Below are positions 23,311-36,298 of a stretch of 64,000 nucleotides of DNA, one piece after another. The notes beneath the pieces are model-generated. The model saw only the letters and a program-made list of their open reading frames with translations, was not told the origin of the DNA and made no database searches. Each line of letters opens with the position of its first letter. Position 1 is the stretch's first letter. The position numbers were made by a program, and so were the translations under genes. The stretch comes from Adenanthera pavonina (Eukaryota; Streptophyta; Magnoliopsida; Fabales; Fabaceae), in contig JAIVEN010000021.1 of NCBI GenBank assembly GCA_026686845.1, positions 14,898,001 to 14,962,000 on the forward strand, in the 5' to 3' direction.

Positions 23311-24975
23311 ATGCACAAGAAATGCCGTGAGGATGTTGAATGTACTAACTTGCTGCCCCAAAGAGGCAAAATTGATAGGATTTTGTCGTGTAAAACTTGT
23401 CAGTGGTTTTTTCTCAAACTCCAAGGTTCCGCCCAAAACAGTCCGAAAAAGTGCTTTGGTTGTCATCAATGCCTTGGAATAGACAGAATATGTTGTGAAG
23501 AGACCAAATGAAGTCAATTGCTCCCCCAAGGAGGCCAATTCCATGGGATATGATGGTTCACACTTTTCAGAACTTTTTCAGAATCTTTGTGCTTCTACCC
23601 TGAACTAGCTTGATTGGAGTTCGAATGGGTTCAGTTCATTTGAATGCACAAGAAATGCCGTGAGGATGTTGAATGTACTAACTTGCTGCCCCAAAGAGGC
23701 AAAATTGATAGGATTTTGTCGTGTAAAACTTGTCAGTGGTTTTTTCTCAAACTCCAAGGTTCCGCCCAAAACTGTCCGAAAAAGTGCTTCGGTTGTGATC
23801 AATGCCTTGGAATAGACAGAGTATGTTGTGAAGAGACCAAATGAAGTCAATTGCTCCCCCAAGGAGGCCAATTCCATGGGATATGATGGTTCACACTTTT
23901 CAGAACTTTTTCAGAATCTTTGTGCTTCTACCCTGAACTAGCTTGATTGGAGTTCGAATGGGTTCAGTTCATTTGAATGCACAAGAAATGCCGTGAGGAT
24001 GTTGAATGTACTAACTTGCTGCCCCAAAGAGGCAAAATTGATAGGATTTTGTCGTGTAAAACTTGTCAGTGGTTTTTTCTCAAACTCCAAGGTTCCGCCC
24101 AAAACAGTCCGAAAAAGTGCTTTGGTTGTGATCAATGCCTTGGAATAGACAGAATATGTTGTGAAGAGACCAAATGAAGTCAATTACTCCCCCAAGGAGG
24201 CCAATTCCATGGGATATGATGGCTCACACTTTTCAGAACTTTTTCAGAATCTTCGTGCTTCTACCCTGAACTAGCTTGATTGGAGTTCGAATGGGTTCAG
24301 TTCATTTGAATGCACAAGAAATGCCGTGAGGATGTTGAATGTACTAACTTGCTGCCCCAAAGAGGCAAAATTGATAGGATTTTGTCGTGTAAAACTTGTC
24401 AGTGGTTTTTTCTCAAACTCCAAGGTTCCGCCCAAAACTGTCCGAAAAAGTGCTTTGGTTGTGATCAATGCCTTGGAATAGACAGAGTATGTTGTGAAGA
24501 GACCAAATGAAGTCAATTGCTCCCCCAAGGAGGCCAATTCCATGGGATACGATGGTTCACACTTTTCAGAACTATTTCAGAATCTTCGTGCTTCTACCCT
24601 GAACTAGCTTGATTGGAGTTCGAATGGGTTCAGTTCATTTGAATGCACAAGAAATGCCGTGAGGATGTTGAATGTACTAACTTGCTCCCTCAAAGTTTCA
24701 ACATTGATAGGATTTTGTCGTGTAAAACTTGTCAGTGGTTTTTTCTCAAACTCCAAGATTCCGCGAAAAACTGTTCGAAAAAGTGCTTCGGTTGTGATCA
24801 ATGCCTTGGAATAGACAGAGTATGTTGTGAAGAGACCAAATGAAGTCAATTGCTCCCCCAAGGAGGCCAATTCCATGGGATATGATGGTTCACACATTTC
24901 AGAACTATTTCAGAATCTTTGTGCTTCTACCCTGAACTAGCTTGATTGGAGTTCGAATGGGTTCAGTTCATTTGA
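23311..24975. repeat. 5-monomer unit, copy 1 (1665 bp), class P domain
   Basis: Monomers start at 23311, 23644, 23977, 24310 and 24643. The first has AAAACAGTCC and GGTTGTCATC. The third has AAAACAGTCC with a normal GATC. The fifth is an S-D monomer with GCGAAAAACTG. The first four types return in order at 24976. Homology to the next copy starts slightly upstream, around 23213. Confidence 0.88.
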
Positions 24976-26307
24976 ATGCACAAGAAATGCCGTGAGGATG
25001 TTGAATGTACTAACTTGCTGCCCCAAAGAGGCAAAATTGATAGGATTTTGTCGTGTAAAACTTGTCAGTGGTTTTTTCTCAAACTCCAAGGTTCCGCCCA
25101 AAACAGTCCGAAAAAGTGCTTTGGTTGTCATCAATGCCTTGGAATAGACAGAATATGTTGTGAAGAGACCAAATGAAGTCAATTGCTCCCCCAAGGAGGC
25201 CAATTCCATGGGATATGATGGTTCACACTTTTCAGAACTTTTTCAGAATCTTTGTGCTTCTACCCTGAACTAGCTTGATTGGAGTTCGAATGGGTTCAGT
25301 TCATTTGAATGCACAAGAAATGCCGTGAGGATGTTGAATGTACTAACTTGCTGCCCCAAAGAGGCAAAATTGATAGGATTTTGTCGTGTAAAACTTGTCA
25401 GTGGTTTTTTCTCAAACTCCAAGGTTCCGCCCAAAACTGTCCGAAAAAGTGCTTCGGTTGTGATCAATGCCTTGGAATAGACAGAGTATGTTGTGAAGAG
25501 ACCAAATGAAGTCAATTGCTCCCCCAAGGAGGCCAATTCCATGGGATATGATGGTTCACACTTTTCAGAACTTTTTCAGAATCTTTGTGCTTCTACCCTG
25601 AACTAGCTTGATTGGAGTTCGAATGGGTTCAGTTCATTTGAATGCACAAGAAATGCCGTGAGGATGTTGAATGTACTAACTTGCTGCCCCAAAGAGGCAA
25701 AATTGATAGGATTTTGTCGTGTAAAACTTGTCAGTGGTTTTTTCTCAAACTCCAAGGTTCCGCCCAAAACAGTCCGAAAAAGTGCTTTGGTTGTGATCAA
25801 TGCCTTGGAATAGACAGAATATGTTGTGAAGAGACCAAATGAAGTCAATTGCTCCCCCAAGGAGGCCAATTCCATGGGATATGATGGTTCACACTTTTCA
25901 GAACTTTTTCAGAATCTTTGTGCTTCTACCCTGAACTAGCTTGATTGGAGTTCGAATGGGTTCAGTTCATTTGAATGCACAAGAAATGCCGTGAGGATGT
26001 TGAATGTACTAACTTGCTGCCCCAAAGAGGCAAAATTGATAGGATTTTGTCGTGTAAAACTTGTCAGTGGTTTTTTCTCAAACTCCAAGGTTCCGCCCAA
26101 AACTGTCCGAAAAAGTGCTTTGGTTGTGATCAATGCCTTGGAATAGACAGAGTATGTTGTGAAGAGACCAAATGAAGTCAATTGCTCCCCCAAGGAGGCC
26201 AATTCCATGGGATACGATGGTTCACACTTTTCAGAACTATTTCAGAATCTTCGTGCTTCTACCCTGAACTAGCTTGATTGGAGTTCGAATGGGTTCAGTT
26301 CATTTGA
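24976..26307. repeat. 5-monomer unit, copy 2, first four positions
   Basis: Monomers 24976, 25309, 25642 and 25975 match 23311, 23644, 23977 and 24310, including the rare GGTTGTCATC. The fifth position (26308) is a class P monomer and not the S-D monomer of copy 1, so the periodicity breaks there. Confidence 0.88.
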
Positions 26308-27306
26308 ATGCACAAGAAATGCCGTGAGGATGTTGAATGTACTAACTTGCTGCCCCAAAGAGGCAAAATTGGTAGGATTTTGTCGTGTAAAACTTGTCAG
26401 TGGTTTTTTCTCAAACTCCAAGGTTCCGCCCAAAACTGTCCGAAAAAGTGCTTTGGTTGTGATCAATGCCTTGGAATAGACAGAGTATGTTGTGAAGAGA
26501 CCAAATGAAGTCAATTGCTCCCCCAATGAGGCCAATTCCATGGGATACGATGGTTCACACATTTCAGAACTTTTTCAGAATCTTCGTGCTTCTACCCTGA
26601 ACTAGCTTGATTGGAGTTCGAATGGGTTCAGTTCATTTGAATGCACAAGAAATGCCGTGAGGATGTTGAATGTACTAACTTGCTGCCCCAAAGAGGCAAA
26701 ATTGATAGGATTTTGTCGTGTAAAACTTGTCAGTGGTTTTTTCTCAAACTCCAAGGTTCCGCCCAAAACTGTCCGAAAAAGTGCTTTGGTTGTGATCAAT
26801 GCCTTGGAATAGACAGAGTATGTTGTGAAGAGACCAAATGAAGTCAATTGCTCCCCCAAGGAGGCCAATTCCATGGGATACGATGGTTCACACTTTTCAG
26901 AACTATTTCAGAATCTTCGTGCTTCTACCCTGAACTAGCTTGATTGGAGTTCGAATGGGTTCAGTTCATTTGAATGCACAAGAAATGCCGTGAGGATGTT
27001 GAATGTACTAACTTGCTGCCCCAAAGAGGCAAAATTGGTAGGATTTTGTCGTGTAAAACTTGTCAGTGGTTTTTTCTCAAACTCCAAGGTTCCGCCCAAA
27101 ACTGTCCGAAAATGTGCTTTGGTTGTGATCAATGCCTTGGAATAGACAGAGTATGTTGTGAAGAGACCAAATGAAGTCAATTGCTCCCCCAAGGAGGCCA
27201 ATTCCATGGGATACGATGGTTCACACTTTTCAGAACCTTTTCAGAATCTTCGTGCTTCTACCCTGAACTAGCTTGATTGGAGTTCGAATGGGTTCAGTTC
27301 ATTTGA
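26308..27306. repeat. Short dimer pattern marked by AATTGGTAGG
   Basis: Monomers 26308 and 26974 share the rare AATTGGTAGG and the upstream TTTTCAGAACTATTTC; the 26641 monomer between them has the usual AATTGATAGG. This is a 666-bp repeat step. The 26974 copy has a private GAAAATGTGC. Confidence 0.8.
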
Positions 27307-27972
27307 ATGCACAAGAAATGCCGTGTGGATGCTGGAGGTACTAACGTGCTGCCCAAAAGAGGCAAAATTGATAGGATTTTTTGGTGTAAAACTTGTCAGT
27401 GGTTTTTTCTCAAACTCCAAGGTTCCGCCCAAAACTGTCCGAAAAAGTGCTTCGGTTGTGATCAATGCTTTGGAATAGACAGAGTATGTTGTGAAGAGAC
27501 CAAATGAAGTCAATTGCTCCCCCAATGAGGCCAATTCCATGGGATATGATGGTTCACACTTTTCAGAACGTTTTCAGAATCTTCGTGCTTCTACCCTGAA
27601 CTTGCTTGATTGGAGTTCGAATGGGTTCAGTTCATTTGAATGCACAAGAAATGCCGTGTGGATGCTGGAGGTACTAACGTGCTGCCCAGAAGAGGCAAAA
27701 TTGATAGGATTTTTTGGTGTAAAACTTGTCAGTGGTTTTTTCTCAAACTCCAAGGTTCCGCCCAAAACTGTCCGAAAAAGTGCTTCGGTTGTGATCAATG
27801 CTTTGGAATAGACAGAGTATGTTGTGAAGAGACCAAATGAAGTCAATTGCTCCCCCAATGAGGCCAATTCCATGGGATATGATGGTTCACACTTTTCAGA
27901 ACGTTTTCAGAATCTTCGTGCTTCTACCCTGAACTAGCTTGATTGGAGTTCGAATGGGTTCAGTTCATTTGA
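27307..27972. repeat. Class V doublet
   Basis: Two adjacent V-G monomers (27307 and 27640) share GATCAATGCTTTGG and a following CCCAATGAGG plus AGAACGTTTTC. They stand alone inside a class P domain and are probably a 333-bp tandem duplication. The second has CCCAGAAGAGG and GAACTTGCTTG as private changes. Confidence 0.85.
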
Positions 27973-29971
27973 ATGCACAAGAAATGCCGTGAGGATGTTG
28001 AATGTACTAACTTGCTGCCCCAAAGAGGCAAAATTGATAGGATTTTGTCGTGTAAAACTTGTCAGTGGTTTTTTCTCAAACTCCAACGTTCCGCCCAAAA
28101 TTGTCCGAAAAAGTGCTTTGGTTGTGATCAATGCCTTGGAATAGACAGAGTATGTTGTGAAGAGACCAAATGAAGTCAATTGCTCCCCCAAGGAGGCCAA
28201 TTCCATGGCATACGATGGTTCATACTTTTCAGAACCTTTTCAGAATCTTCGTGCTTCTACCCTGAACTAGCTTGATTGGAGTTCGAATGGGTTCAGTTCA
28301 TTTGAATGCACAAGAAATGCCGTGAGGATGTTGAATGTACTAACTTGCTCCCTCAAAGTTTCAACATTGATAGGATTTTGTCGTGTAAAACTTGTCAGTG
28401 GTTTTTTCTCAAACTCCAAGATTCCGCGCAAAACTGTGCAAAAAAGTGCTTCGATTGAGATCAACGCCTTGGAATAGACAGAGTATGTTGTGAAGAGACC
28501 AAATGAAGTCAATTGCTCCCCCAAGGAGGCCAATTCCATGGGATACGATGGTTCACACTTTTCAGAACCTTTTCAGAATCTTCGTGCTTCTACCCTGAAC
28601 TAGCTTGATTGGAGTTCGAATGGGTTCAGTTCATTTGAATGCACAAGAAATGCCGTGAGGATGTTGAATGTACTAACTTACTCCATCAAAGTTTCAACAT
28701 TGATCGCATTTTGTCGTGTAAAACTTGTCAGTGGTTTTTTCTCAAACTCCAAGATTCCGCGCAAAACTGTTCAAAAAAGTGCTTCGATTGAGATCAATGC
28801 CTTGGAATAGACAGAGTATGTTGTGAAGAGACCAAATGAAGTCAATTGCTCCCCCAAGGAGGCCAATTCCATGGGATATGATGGCTCACACTTTTCAGAA
28901 CTTTTTCAGAATCTTTGTGCTTCTACCCTGAACTAGCTTGATTGGAGTTCGAATGGGTTCAGTTCATTTGAATGCACAACAAAATGCCGTGAGGATGTTG
29001 AATGTACCAACTTGCTCCCGCAAAGTTTCAACATTGATAGGATTTTGTCGTGTAAAACTTGTCAGTGGTTTTTTCTCAAACTCCAAGATTCCGCGCAAAA
29101 CTGTTCGAAAAAGTGCTTCGGTTGTGATCAATGCCTTGGAATAGACAGAGTATGTTGTGAAGAGACCAAATGAAGTCAATTGCTCCCCCAAGGAGGCCAA
29201 TTCCATGGGATACGATGGTTCACACATTTCAGAACCTTCTCAGAATCTTCGTGCTTCTACCCTGAACTAGCTTGATTGGAGTTCGAATGGGTTCAGTTCA
29301 TTTGAATGCACAAGAAATGCCGTGAGGATGTTGAATGTACTAACTTGCTGCCCCAAAGAGGCAAAATTGAAAGGATTTTGTCGTGTAAAACTTGTCAGTG
29401 GTTTTTTCTCAAACTCCAAGGTTCCGCCCAAAACTGTCTGAAAAAGTGCTTTGGTTGTGATCAATGCCTTGGAATAGACAGAGTATGTTGTGAAGAGACC
29501 AAATGAAGTCAATTGCTCCCCCAAGGAGGCCAATTCCATGGGATACGATGGTTCACACTTTTCAGAACCTTTTCAGAATCTTTGTGCTTCTACCCTGAAC
29601 TAGCTTGATTGGAGTTCGAATGGGTTCAGTTCATTTGAATGCACAAGAAATGCCGTGAGGATGTTGAATGTACTAACTTACTCCATCAAAGTTTCAACAT
29701 TGATCGCATTTTGTCGTGTAAAACTTGTCAGTGGTTTTTTCTCAAACTCCAAGATTCCGCGCAAAACTGTTCAAAAAAGTGCTTCGATTGAGATCAATGC
29801 CTTGGAATAGACAGAGTATGTTGTGAAGAGACCAAATGAAGTCAATTGCTCCCCCAAGGAGGCCAATTCCATGGGATACGATGGTTCACACTTTTCAGAA
29901 CCTTTTCAGAATCTTCGTGCTTCTACCCTGAACTAGCTTGATTGGAGTTCGAATGGGTTCAGTTCATTTGA
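27973..29971. repeat. Degenerate patch of six monomers
   Basis: Monomers start at 27973, 28306, 28639, 28972, 29306 and 29639. This patch holds the most divergent copies that I see. 28306, 28639 and 29639 have TTCGATTGAGATC. 28639 and 29639 also share ACTCCATCAAAG and TTGATCGCATT at a distance of 1000 bp. 28972 has a one-base insertion near 28979 (GCACAACAAAATG), which makes it 334 bp. The flanking sequence has GGCATACGATGGTTCATAC near 28207. The divergence suggests an older remnant that escaped homogenisation. Confidence 0.87.
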
Positions 29972-32302
29972 ATGCACAAGAAATGCCGTGAGGATGTTGA
30001 ATGTACTAACTTGCTGCCCCAAAGAGGCAAAATTGATAGGATTTTGTCGTGTAAAACTTGTCAGTGGTTTTTTCTCAAACTCCAAGGTTCCGCCCAAAAC
30101 TGTCCGAAAAAGTGCTTCGGTTGTGATCAATGCCTTGGAATAGACAGAGTATGTTGTGAAGAGACCAAATGAAGTCAATTGCTCCCCCAAGGAGGCCAAT
30201 TCCATGGGATACGATGGTTCACACTTTTCAGAACCTTTTCAGAATCTTCGTGCTTCTACCCTGAACTAGCTTGATTGGAGTTCGAATGGGTTCAGTTCAT
30301 TTGAATGCACAAGAAATGCCGTGTGGATGCTGGAGGTACTAACGTGCTGCCCAAAAGAGGCAAAATTGATAGGATTTTTTGGTGTAAAACTTGTCAGTGG
30401 TTTTTTCTCAAACTCCAAGGTTCCGCCTAAAACTGTCTGAAAAAGTGCTTCGGTTGTGATCAATGCCTTGGAATAGACAGAGTATGTTGTGAAGAGACCA
30501 AATGAAGTCAATTGCTCCCCCAAGGAGGCCAATTCCATGGGATATGATGGCTCACACTTTTTAGAACTTTTTCAGAATCTTCGTGCTTCTACCCTGAACT
30601 AGCTTGATTGGAGTTCGAATGGGTTCAGTTCATTTGAATGCACAAGAAATGCCGTGAGGATGTTGAATGTACTAACTTGCTGCCCCAAAGAGGCAAAATT
30701 GATAGGATTTTGTCGTGTAAAACTTGTCAGTGGTTTTTTCTCAAACTCCAAGGTTCCGCCTAAAACTGTCCGAAAAAGTGCTTCGGTTGTGATCAATGCC
30801 TTGGAATAGACAGAGTATGTTGTGAAGAGACCAAATGAAGTCAATTGCTCCCCCAAGGAGGCCAATTCCATGGGATACGATGGTTCACACTTTTCAGAAC
30901 CTTTTCAGAATCTTCGTGCTTCTACCCTGAACTAGCTTGATTGGAGTTCGAATGGGTTCAGTTCATTTGAATGCACAAGAAATGCCGTGAGGATGTTGAA
31001 TGTACTAACTTGCTGCCCCAAAGAGGCAAAATTGATAGGATTTTGTCGTGTAAAACTTGTCAGTGGTTTTTTCTCAAACTCCAAGGTTCCGCCCAAAACT
31101 GTCTGAAAAAGTGCTTTGGTTGTGATCAATGCCTTGGAATAGATAGAGTATGTTGTGAAGAGACCAAATGAAGTCAATTGCTCCCCCAAGGAGGCCAATT
31201 CCATGGGATACGATGGTTCACACTTTTCAGAACCTTTTCAGAATCTTCGTGCTTCTACCCTGAACTAGCTTGATTGGAGTTCGAGTGGGTTCAGTTCATT
31301 TGAATGCACAAGAAATGCCGTGAGGATGTTGAATGTACTAACTTGCTGCCCCAAAGAGGCAAAATTGATAGGATTTTGTCGTGTAAAACTTGTCAGTGGT
31401 TTTTTCTCAAACTCCAAGGTTCCGCCCAAAACTGTCCGAAAAAGTGCTTTGGTTGTGATCAATGCCTTGGAATAGACAGAGTATGTTGTGAAGAGACCAA
31501 ATGAAGTCAATTGCTCCCCCAAGGAGGCCAATTCCATGGGATATGATGGTTCACACTTTTCAGAACTTTTTCAGAATCTTTGTGCTTCTACTCTGAACTA
31601 GCTTGATTGGAGTTCGAGTGGGTTCAGTTCATTTGAATGCACAAGAAATGCCGTGAGGATGTTGAATGTACTAACTTGCTGCCCCAAAGAGGCAAAATTG
31701 ATAGGATTTTGTCGTGTAAAACTTGTCAGTGGTTTTTTCTCAAACTCCAACGTTCCGCCTAAAACTGTCTGAAAAAGTGCTTCGGTTGTGATCAATGCCT
31801 TGGAATAGACAGAGTATGTTGTGAAGAGACCAAATGAAGTCAATTGCTCCCCCAAGGAGGCCAATTCCATGGGATATGATGGCTCACACTTTTTAGAACT
31901 TTTTCAGAATCTTCGTGCTTCTACCCTGAACTAGCTTGATTGGAGTTCGAATGGGTTCAGTTCATTTGAATGCACAAGAAATGCCGTGAGGATGTTGAAT
32001 GTACTAACTTGCTGCCCCAAAGAGGCAAAATTGATAGGATTTTGTCGTGTAAAACTTGTCAGTGGTTTTTTCTCAAACTCCAACGTTCCGCCTAAAACTG
32101 TCCGAAAAAGTGCTTTGGTTGTGATCAATGCCTTGGAATAGACAGAGTATGTTGTGAAGAGACCAAATGAAGTCAATTGCTCCCCCAAGGAGGCCAATTC
32201 CATGGGATATGATGGCTCACACTTTTCAGAACTTTTTCAGAATCTTCGTGCTTCTACCCTGAACTAGCTTGATTGGAGTTCGAATGGGTTCAGTTCATTT
32301 GA
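29972..32302. repeat. Seven irregular monomers, mainly class P
   Basis: Monomers start at 29972, 30305 (class V), 30638, 30971, 31304, 31637 and 31970. GCCTAAAACTG occurs in 30305, 30638, 31637 and 31970. CCAACGTTCC occurs in 31637 and 31970. The pair 30971 and 31304 resembles 33302 and 33635 at a distance of 2331 bp (seven monomers). Markers are shuffled and not in a clean unit, as expected from repeated short-range exchange. Confidence 0.8.
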
Positions 32303-34300
32303 ATGCACAAGAAATGCCGTGAGGATGTTGAATGTACTAACTTGCTGCCCCAAAGAGGCAAAATTGATAGGATTTTGTCGTGTAAAACTTGTCAGTGGTT
32401 TTTTCTCAAACTCCAAGGTTCCGCCCAAAACTGTCCGAAAAAGTGCTTCGGTTGTGATCAACGCCTTGGAATAGACAGAGTATGTTGTGAAGAGACCAAA
32501 TGAAGTCAATTGCTCCCCCAAGGAGGCCAATTTGATGGGATACGATGGTTCACACTTTTCAGAACCTTTTCAGAATCTTCGTGCTTCTACCCTGAACTAG
32601 CTTGATTGGAGTTCGAATGGGTTCAGTTCATTTGAATGCACAAGAAATGCCGTGAGGATGTTGAATGTACTAACTTGCTGCCCCAAAGAGGCAAAATTGA
32701 TAGGATTTTGTCGTGTAAAACTTGTCAGTGGTTTTTTCTCAAACTCCAAGGTTCCGCCCAAAACTGTCCGAAAAAGTGCTTTGGTTGTGATCAATGCCTT
32801 GGAATAGACAGAGTATGTTGTGAAGAGACCAAATGAAGTCAATTGCTCCCCCAAGGAGGCCAATTCCATGGGATATGATGGTTCACACTTTTCAGAACTT
32901 TTTCAGAATCTTTGTGCTTCTACCCTGAACTAGCTTGATTGGAGTTCGAGTGGGTTCAGTTCATTTGAATGCACAAGAAATGCCGTGAGGATGTTGAATG
33001 TACTAACTTGCTGCCCCAAAGAGGCAAAATTGATAGGATTTTGTCGTGTAAAACTTGTCAGTGGTTTTTTCTCAAACTCCAACGTTCCGCCCAAAACTGT
33101 CCGAAAAAGTGCTTTGGTTGTGATCAATGCCTTGGAATAGACAGAGTATGTTGTGAAGAGACCAAATGAAGTCAATTGCTCCCCCAAGGAGGCCAATTCC
33201 ATGGGATACAATGGTTCACACTTTTCAGAACCTTTTCAGAATCTTCGTGCTTCTACCCTGAACTAGCTTGATTGGAGTTCGAATGGGTTCAGTTCATTTG
33301 AATGCACAAGAAATGCCGTGAGGATGTTGAATGTACTAACTTGCTGCCCCAAAGAGGCAAAATTGATAGGATTTTGTCGTGTAAAACTTGTCAGTGGTTT
33401 TTTCTCAAACTCCAAGGTTCCGCCCAAAACTGTCTGAAAAAGTGCTTTGGTTGTGATCAATGCCTTGGAATAGACAGAGTATGTTGTGAAGAGACCAAAT
33501 GAAGTCAATTGCTCCCCCAAGGAGGCCAATTCCATGGGATACGATGGTTCACACTTTTCAGAACCTTTTCAGAATCTTCGTGCTTCTACCCTGAACTAGC
33601 TTGATTGGAGTTCGAGTGGGTTCAGTTCATTTGAATGCACAAGAAATGCCGTGAGGATGTTGAATGTACTAACTTGCTGCCCCAAAGAGGCAAAATTGAT
33701 AGGATTTTGTCGTGTAAAACTTGTCAGTGGTTTTTTCTCAAACTCCAAGGTTCCGCCCAAAACTGTCCGAAAAAGTGCTTTGGTTGTGATCAATGCCTTG
33801 GAATAGACAGAGTATGTTGTGAAGAGACCAAATGAAGTCAATTGCTCCCCCAAGGAGGCCAATTCCATGGGATATGATGGTTCACACTTTTCAGAACTTT
33901 TTCAGAATCTTTGTGCTTCTACTCTGAACTAGCTTGATTGGAGTTCGAGTGGGTTCAGTTCATTTGAATGCACAAGAAATGCCGTGAGGATGTTGAATGT
34001 ACTAACTTGCTGCCCCAAAGAGGCAAAATTGATAGGATTTTGTCGTGTAAAACTTGTCAGTGGTTTTTTCTCAAACTCCAACGTTCCGCCCAAAACTGTC
34101 CGAAAAAGTGCTTTGGTTGTGATCAATGCCTTGGAATAGACAGAGTATGTTGTGAAGAGACCAAATGAAGTCAATTGCTCCCCCAAGGAGGCCAATTCCA
34201 TGGGATATGATGGTTCACACTTTTCAGAACTTTTTCAGAATCTTTGTGCTTCTACTCTGAACTAGCTTGATTGGAGTTCGAGTGGGTTCAGTTCATTTGA
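32303..34300. repeat. 6-monomer unit, copy 1 (1998 bp)
   Basis: The unit opens with a monomer marked by GATCAACGCC and a rare CCAATTTGATGGG near 32526. The fourth monomer (33302) has TGTCTGAAAA. These three markers recur 1998 bp later. The third and sixth monomers (32969, 33968) carry CCAACGTTCC and GAGTGGG. Confidence 0.72.
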
Positions 34301-36298
34301 ATGCACAAGAAATGCCGTGAGGATGTTGAATGTACTAACTTGCTGCCCCAAAGAGGCAAAATTGATAGGATTTTGTCGTGTAAAACTTGTCAGTGGTTTT
34401 TTCTCAAACTCCAAGGTTCCGCCCAAAACTGTCCGAAAAAGTGCTTCGGTTGTGATCAACGCCTTGGAATAGACAGAGTATGTTGTGAAGAGACCAAATG
34501 AAGTCAATTGCTCCCCCAAGGAGGCCAATTTGATGGGATACGATGGTTCACACTTTTCAGAACCTTTTCAGAATCTTCGTGCTTCTACCCTGAACTAGCT
34601 TGATTGGAGTTCGAATGGGTTCAGTTCATTTGAATGCACAAGAAATGCCGTGAGGATGTTGAATGTACTAACTTGCTGCCCCAAAGAGGCAAAATTGATA
34701 GGATTTTGTCGTGTAAAACTTGTCAGTGGTTTTTTCTCAAACTCCAAGGTTCCGCCCAAAACTGTCCGAAAAAGTGCTTTGGTTGTGATCAATGCCTTGG
34801 AATAGACAGAGTATGTTGTGAAGAGACCAAATGAAGTCAATTGCTCCCCCAAGGAGGCCAATTCCATGGGATATGATGGTTCACACTTTTCAGAACTTTT
34901 TCAGAATCTTTGTGCTTCTACCCTGAACTAGCTTGATTGGAGTTCGAGTGGGTTCAGTTCATTTGAATGCACAAGAAATGCCGTGAGGATGTTGAATGTA
35001 CTAACTTGCTGCCCCAAAGAGGCAAAATTGATAGGATTTTGTCGTGTAAAACTTGTCAGTGGTTTTTTCTCAAACTCTAAGGTTCCGCCCAAAACTGTCC
35101 GAAAAAGTGCTTTGGTTGTGATCAATGCCTTGGAATAGACAGAGTATGTTGTGAAGAGACCAAATGAAGTCAATTGCTCCCCCAAGGAGGCCAATTCCAT
35201 GGGATATGATGGCTCACACTTTTCAGAACTTTTTCAGAATCTTCGTGCTTCTACCCTGAACTAGCTTGATTGGAGTTCGAATGGGTTCAGTTCATTTGAA
35301 TGCACAAGAAATGCCGTGAGGATGTTGAATGTACTAACTTGCTGCCCCAAAGAGGCAAAATTGATAGGATTTTGTCGTGTAAAACTTGTCAGTGGTTTTT
35401 TCTCAAACTCCAAGGTTCCGCCCAAAACTGTCTGAAAAAGTGCTTTGGTTGTGATCAATGCCTTGGAATAGACAGAGTATGTTGTGAAGAGACCAAATGA
35501 AGTCAATTGCTCCCCCAAGGAGGCCAATTCCACGGGATACGATGGTTCACACTTTTCAGAACCTTTTCAGAATCTTCGTGCTTCTACCCTGAACTAGCTT
35601 GATTGGAGTTCGAGTGGGTTCAGTTCATTTGAATGCACAAGAAATGCCGTGAGGATGTTGAATGTACTAACTTGCTGCCCCAAAGAGGCAAAATTGATAG
35701 GATTTTGTCGTGTAAAACTTGTCAGTGGTTTTTTCTCAAACTCTAAGGTTCCGCCCAAAACTGTCCGAAAAAGTGCTTTGGTTGTGATCAATGCCTTGGA
35801 ATAGACAGAGTATGTTGTGAAGAGACCAAATGAAGTCAATTGCTCCCCCAAGGAGGCCAATTCCATGGGATATGATGGCTCACACTTTTCAGAACTTTTT
35901 CAGAATCTTCGTGCTTCTACCCTGAACTAGCTTGATTGGAGTTCGAATGGGTTCAGTTCATTTGAATGCACAAGAAATGCCATGAGGATGTTGAATGTAC
36001 TAACTTGCTGCCCCAAAGAGGCAAAATTGATAAGATTTTGTCGTGTAAAACTTGTCAGTGGTTTTTTCTCAAACTCCAAGGTTCCGCCCAAAACTGTCCG
36101 AAAAAGTGCTTTGGTTGTGATCAATGCCTTGGAATAGACAGAGTATGTTGTGAAGAGACCAAATGAAGTCAATTGCTCCCCCAAGGAGGCCAATTCCATG
36201 GGATATGATGGCTCACACTTTTCAGAACTTTTTCAGAATCTTCGTGCTTCTACCCTGAACTAGCTTGATTGGAGTTCGAATGGGTTCAGTTCATTTGA
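34301..36298. repeat. 6-monomer unit, copy 2 (1998 bp), partly altered
   Basis: GATCAACGCC, CCAATTTGATGGG (near 34524) and TGTCTGAAAA (35300 monomer) recur at the expected places. The third and fifth monomers (34967, 35633) share ACTCTAAGG, absent from copy 1. The sixth (35966) has a private ATGCCATGAGG and TTGATAAGA. The unit was therefore overwritten in places after duplication. CCACGGGATAC occurs near 35530 in place of CCATGG. Confidence 0.7.
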
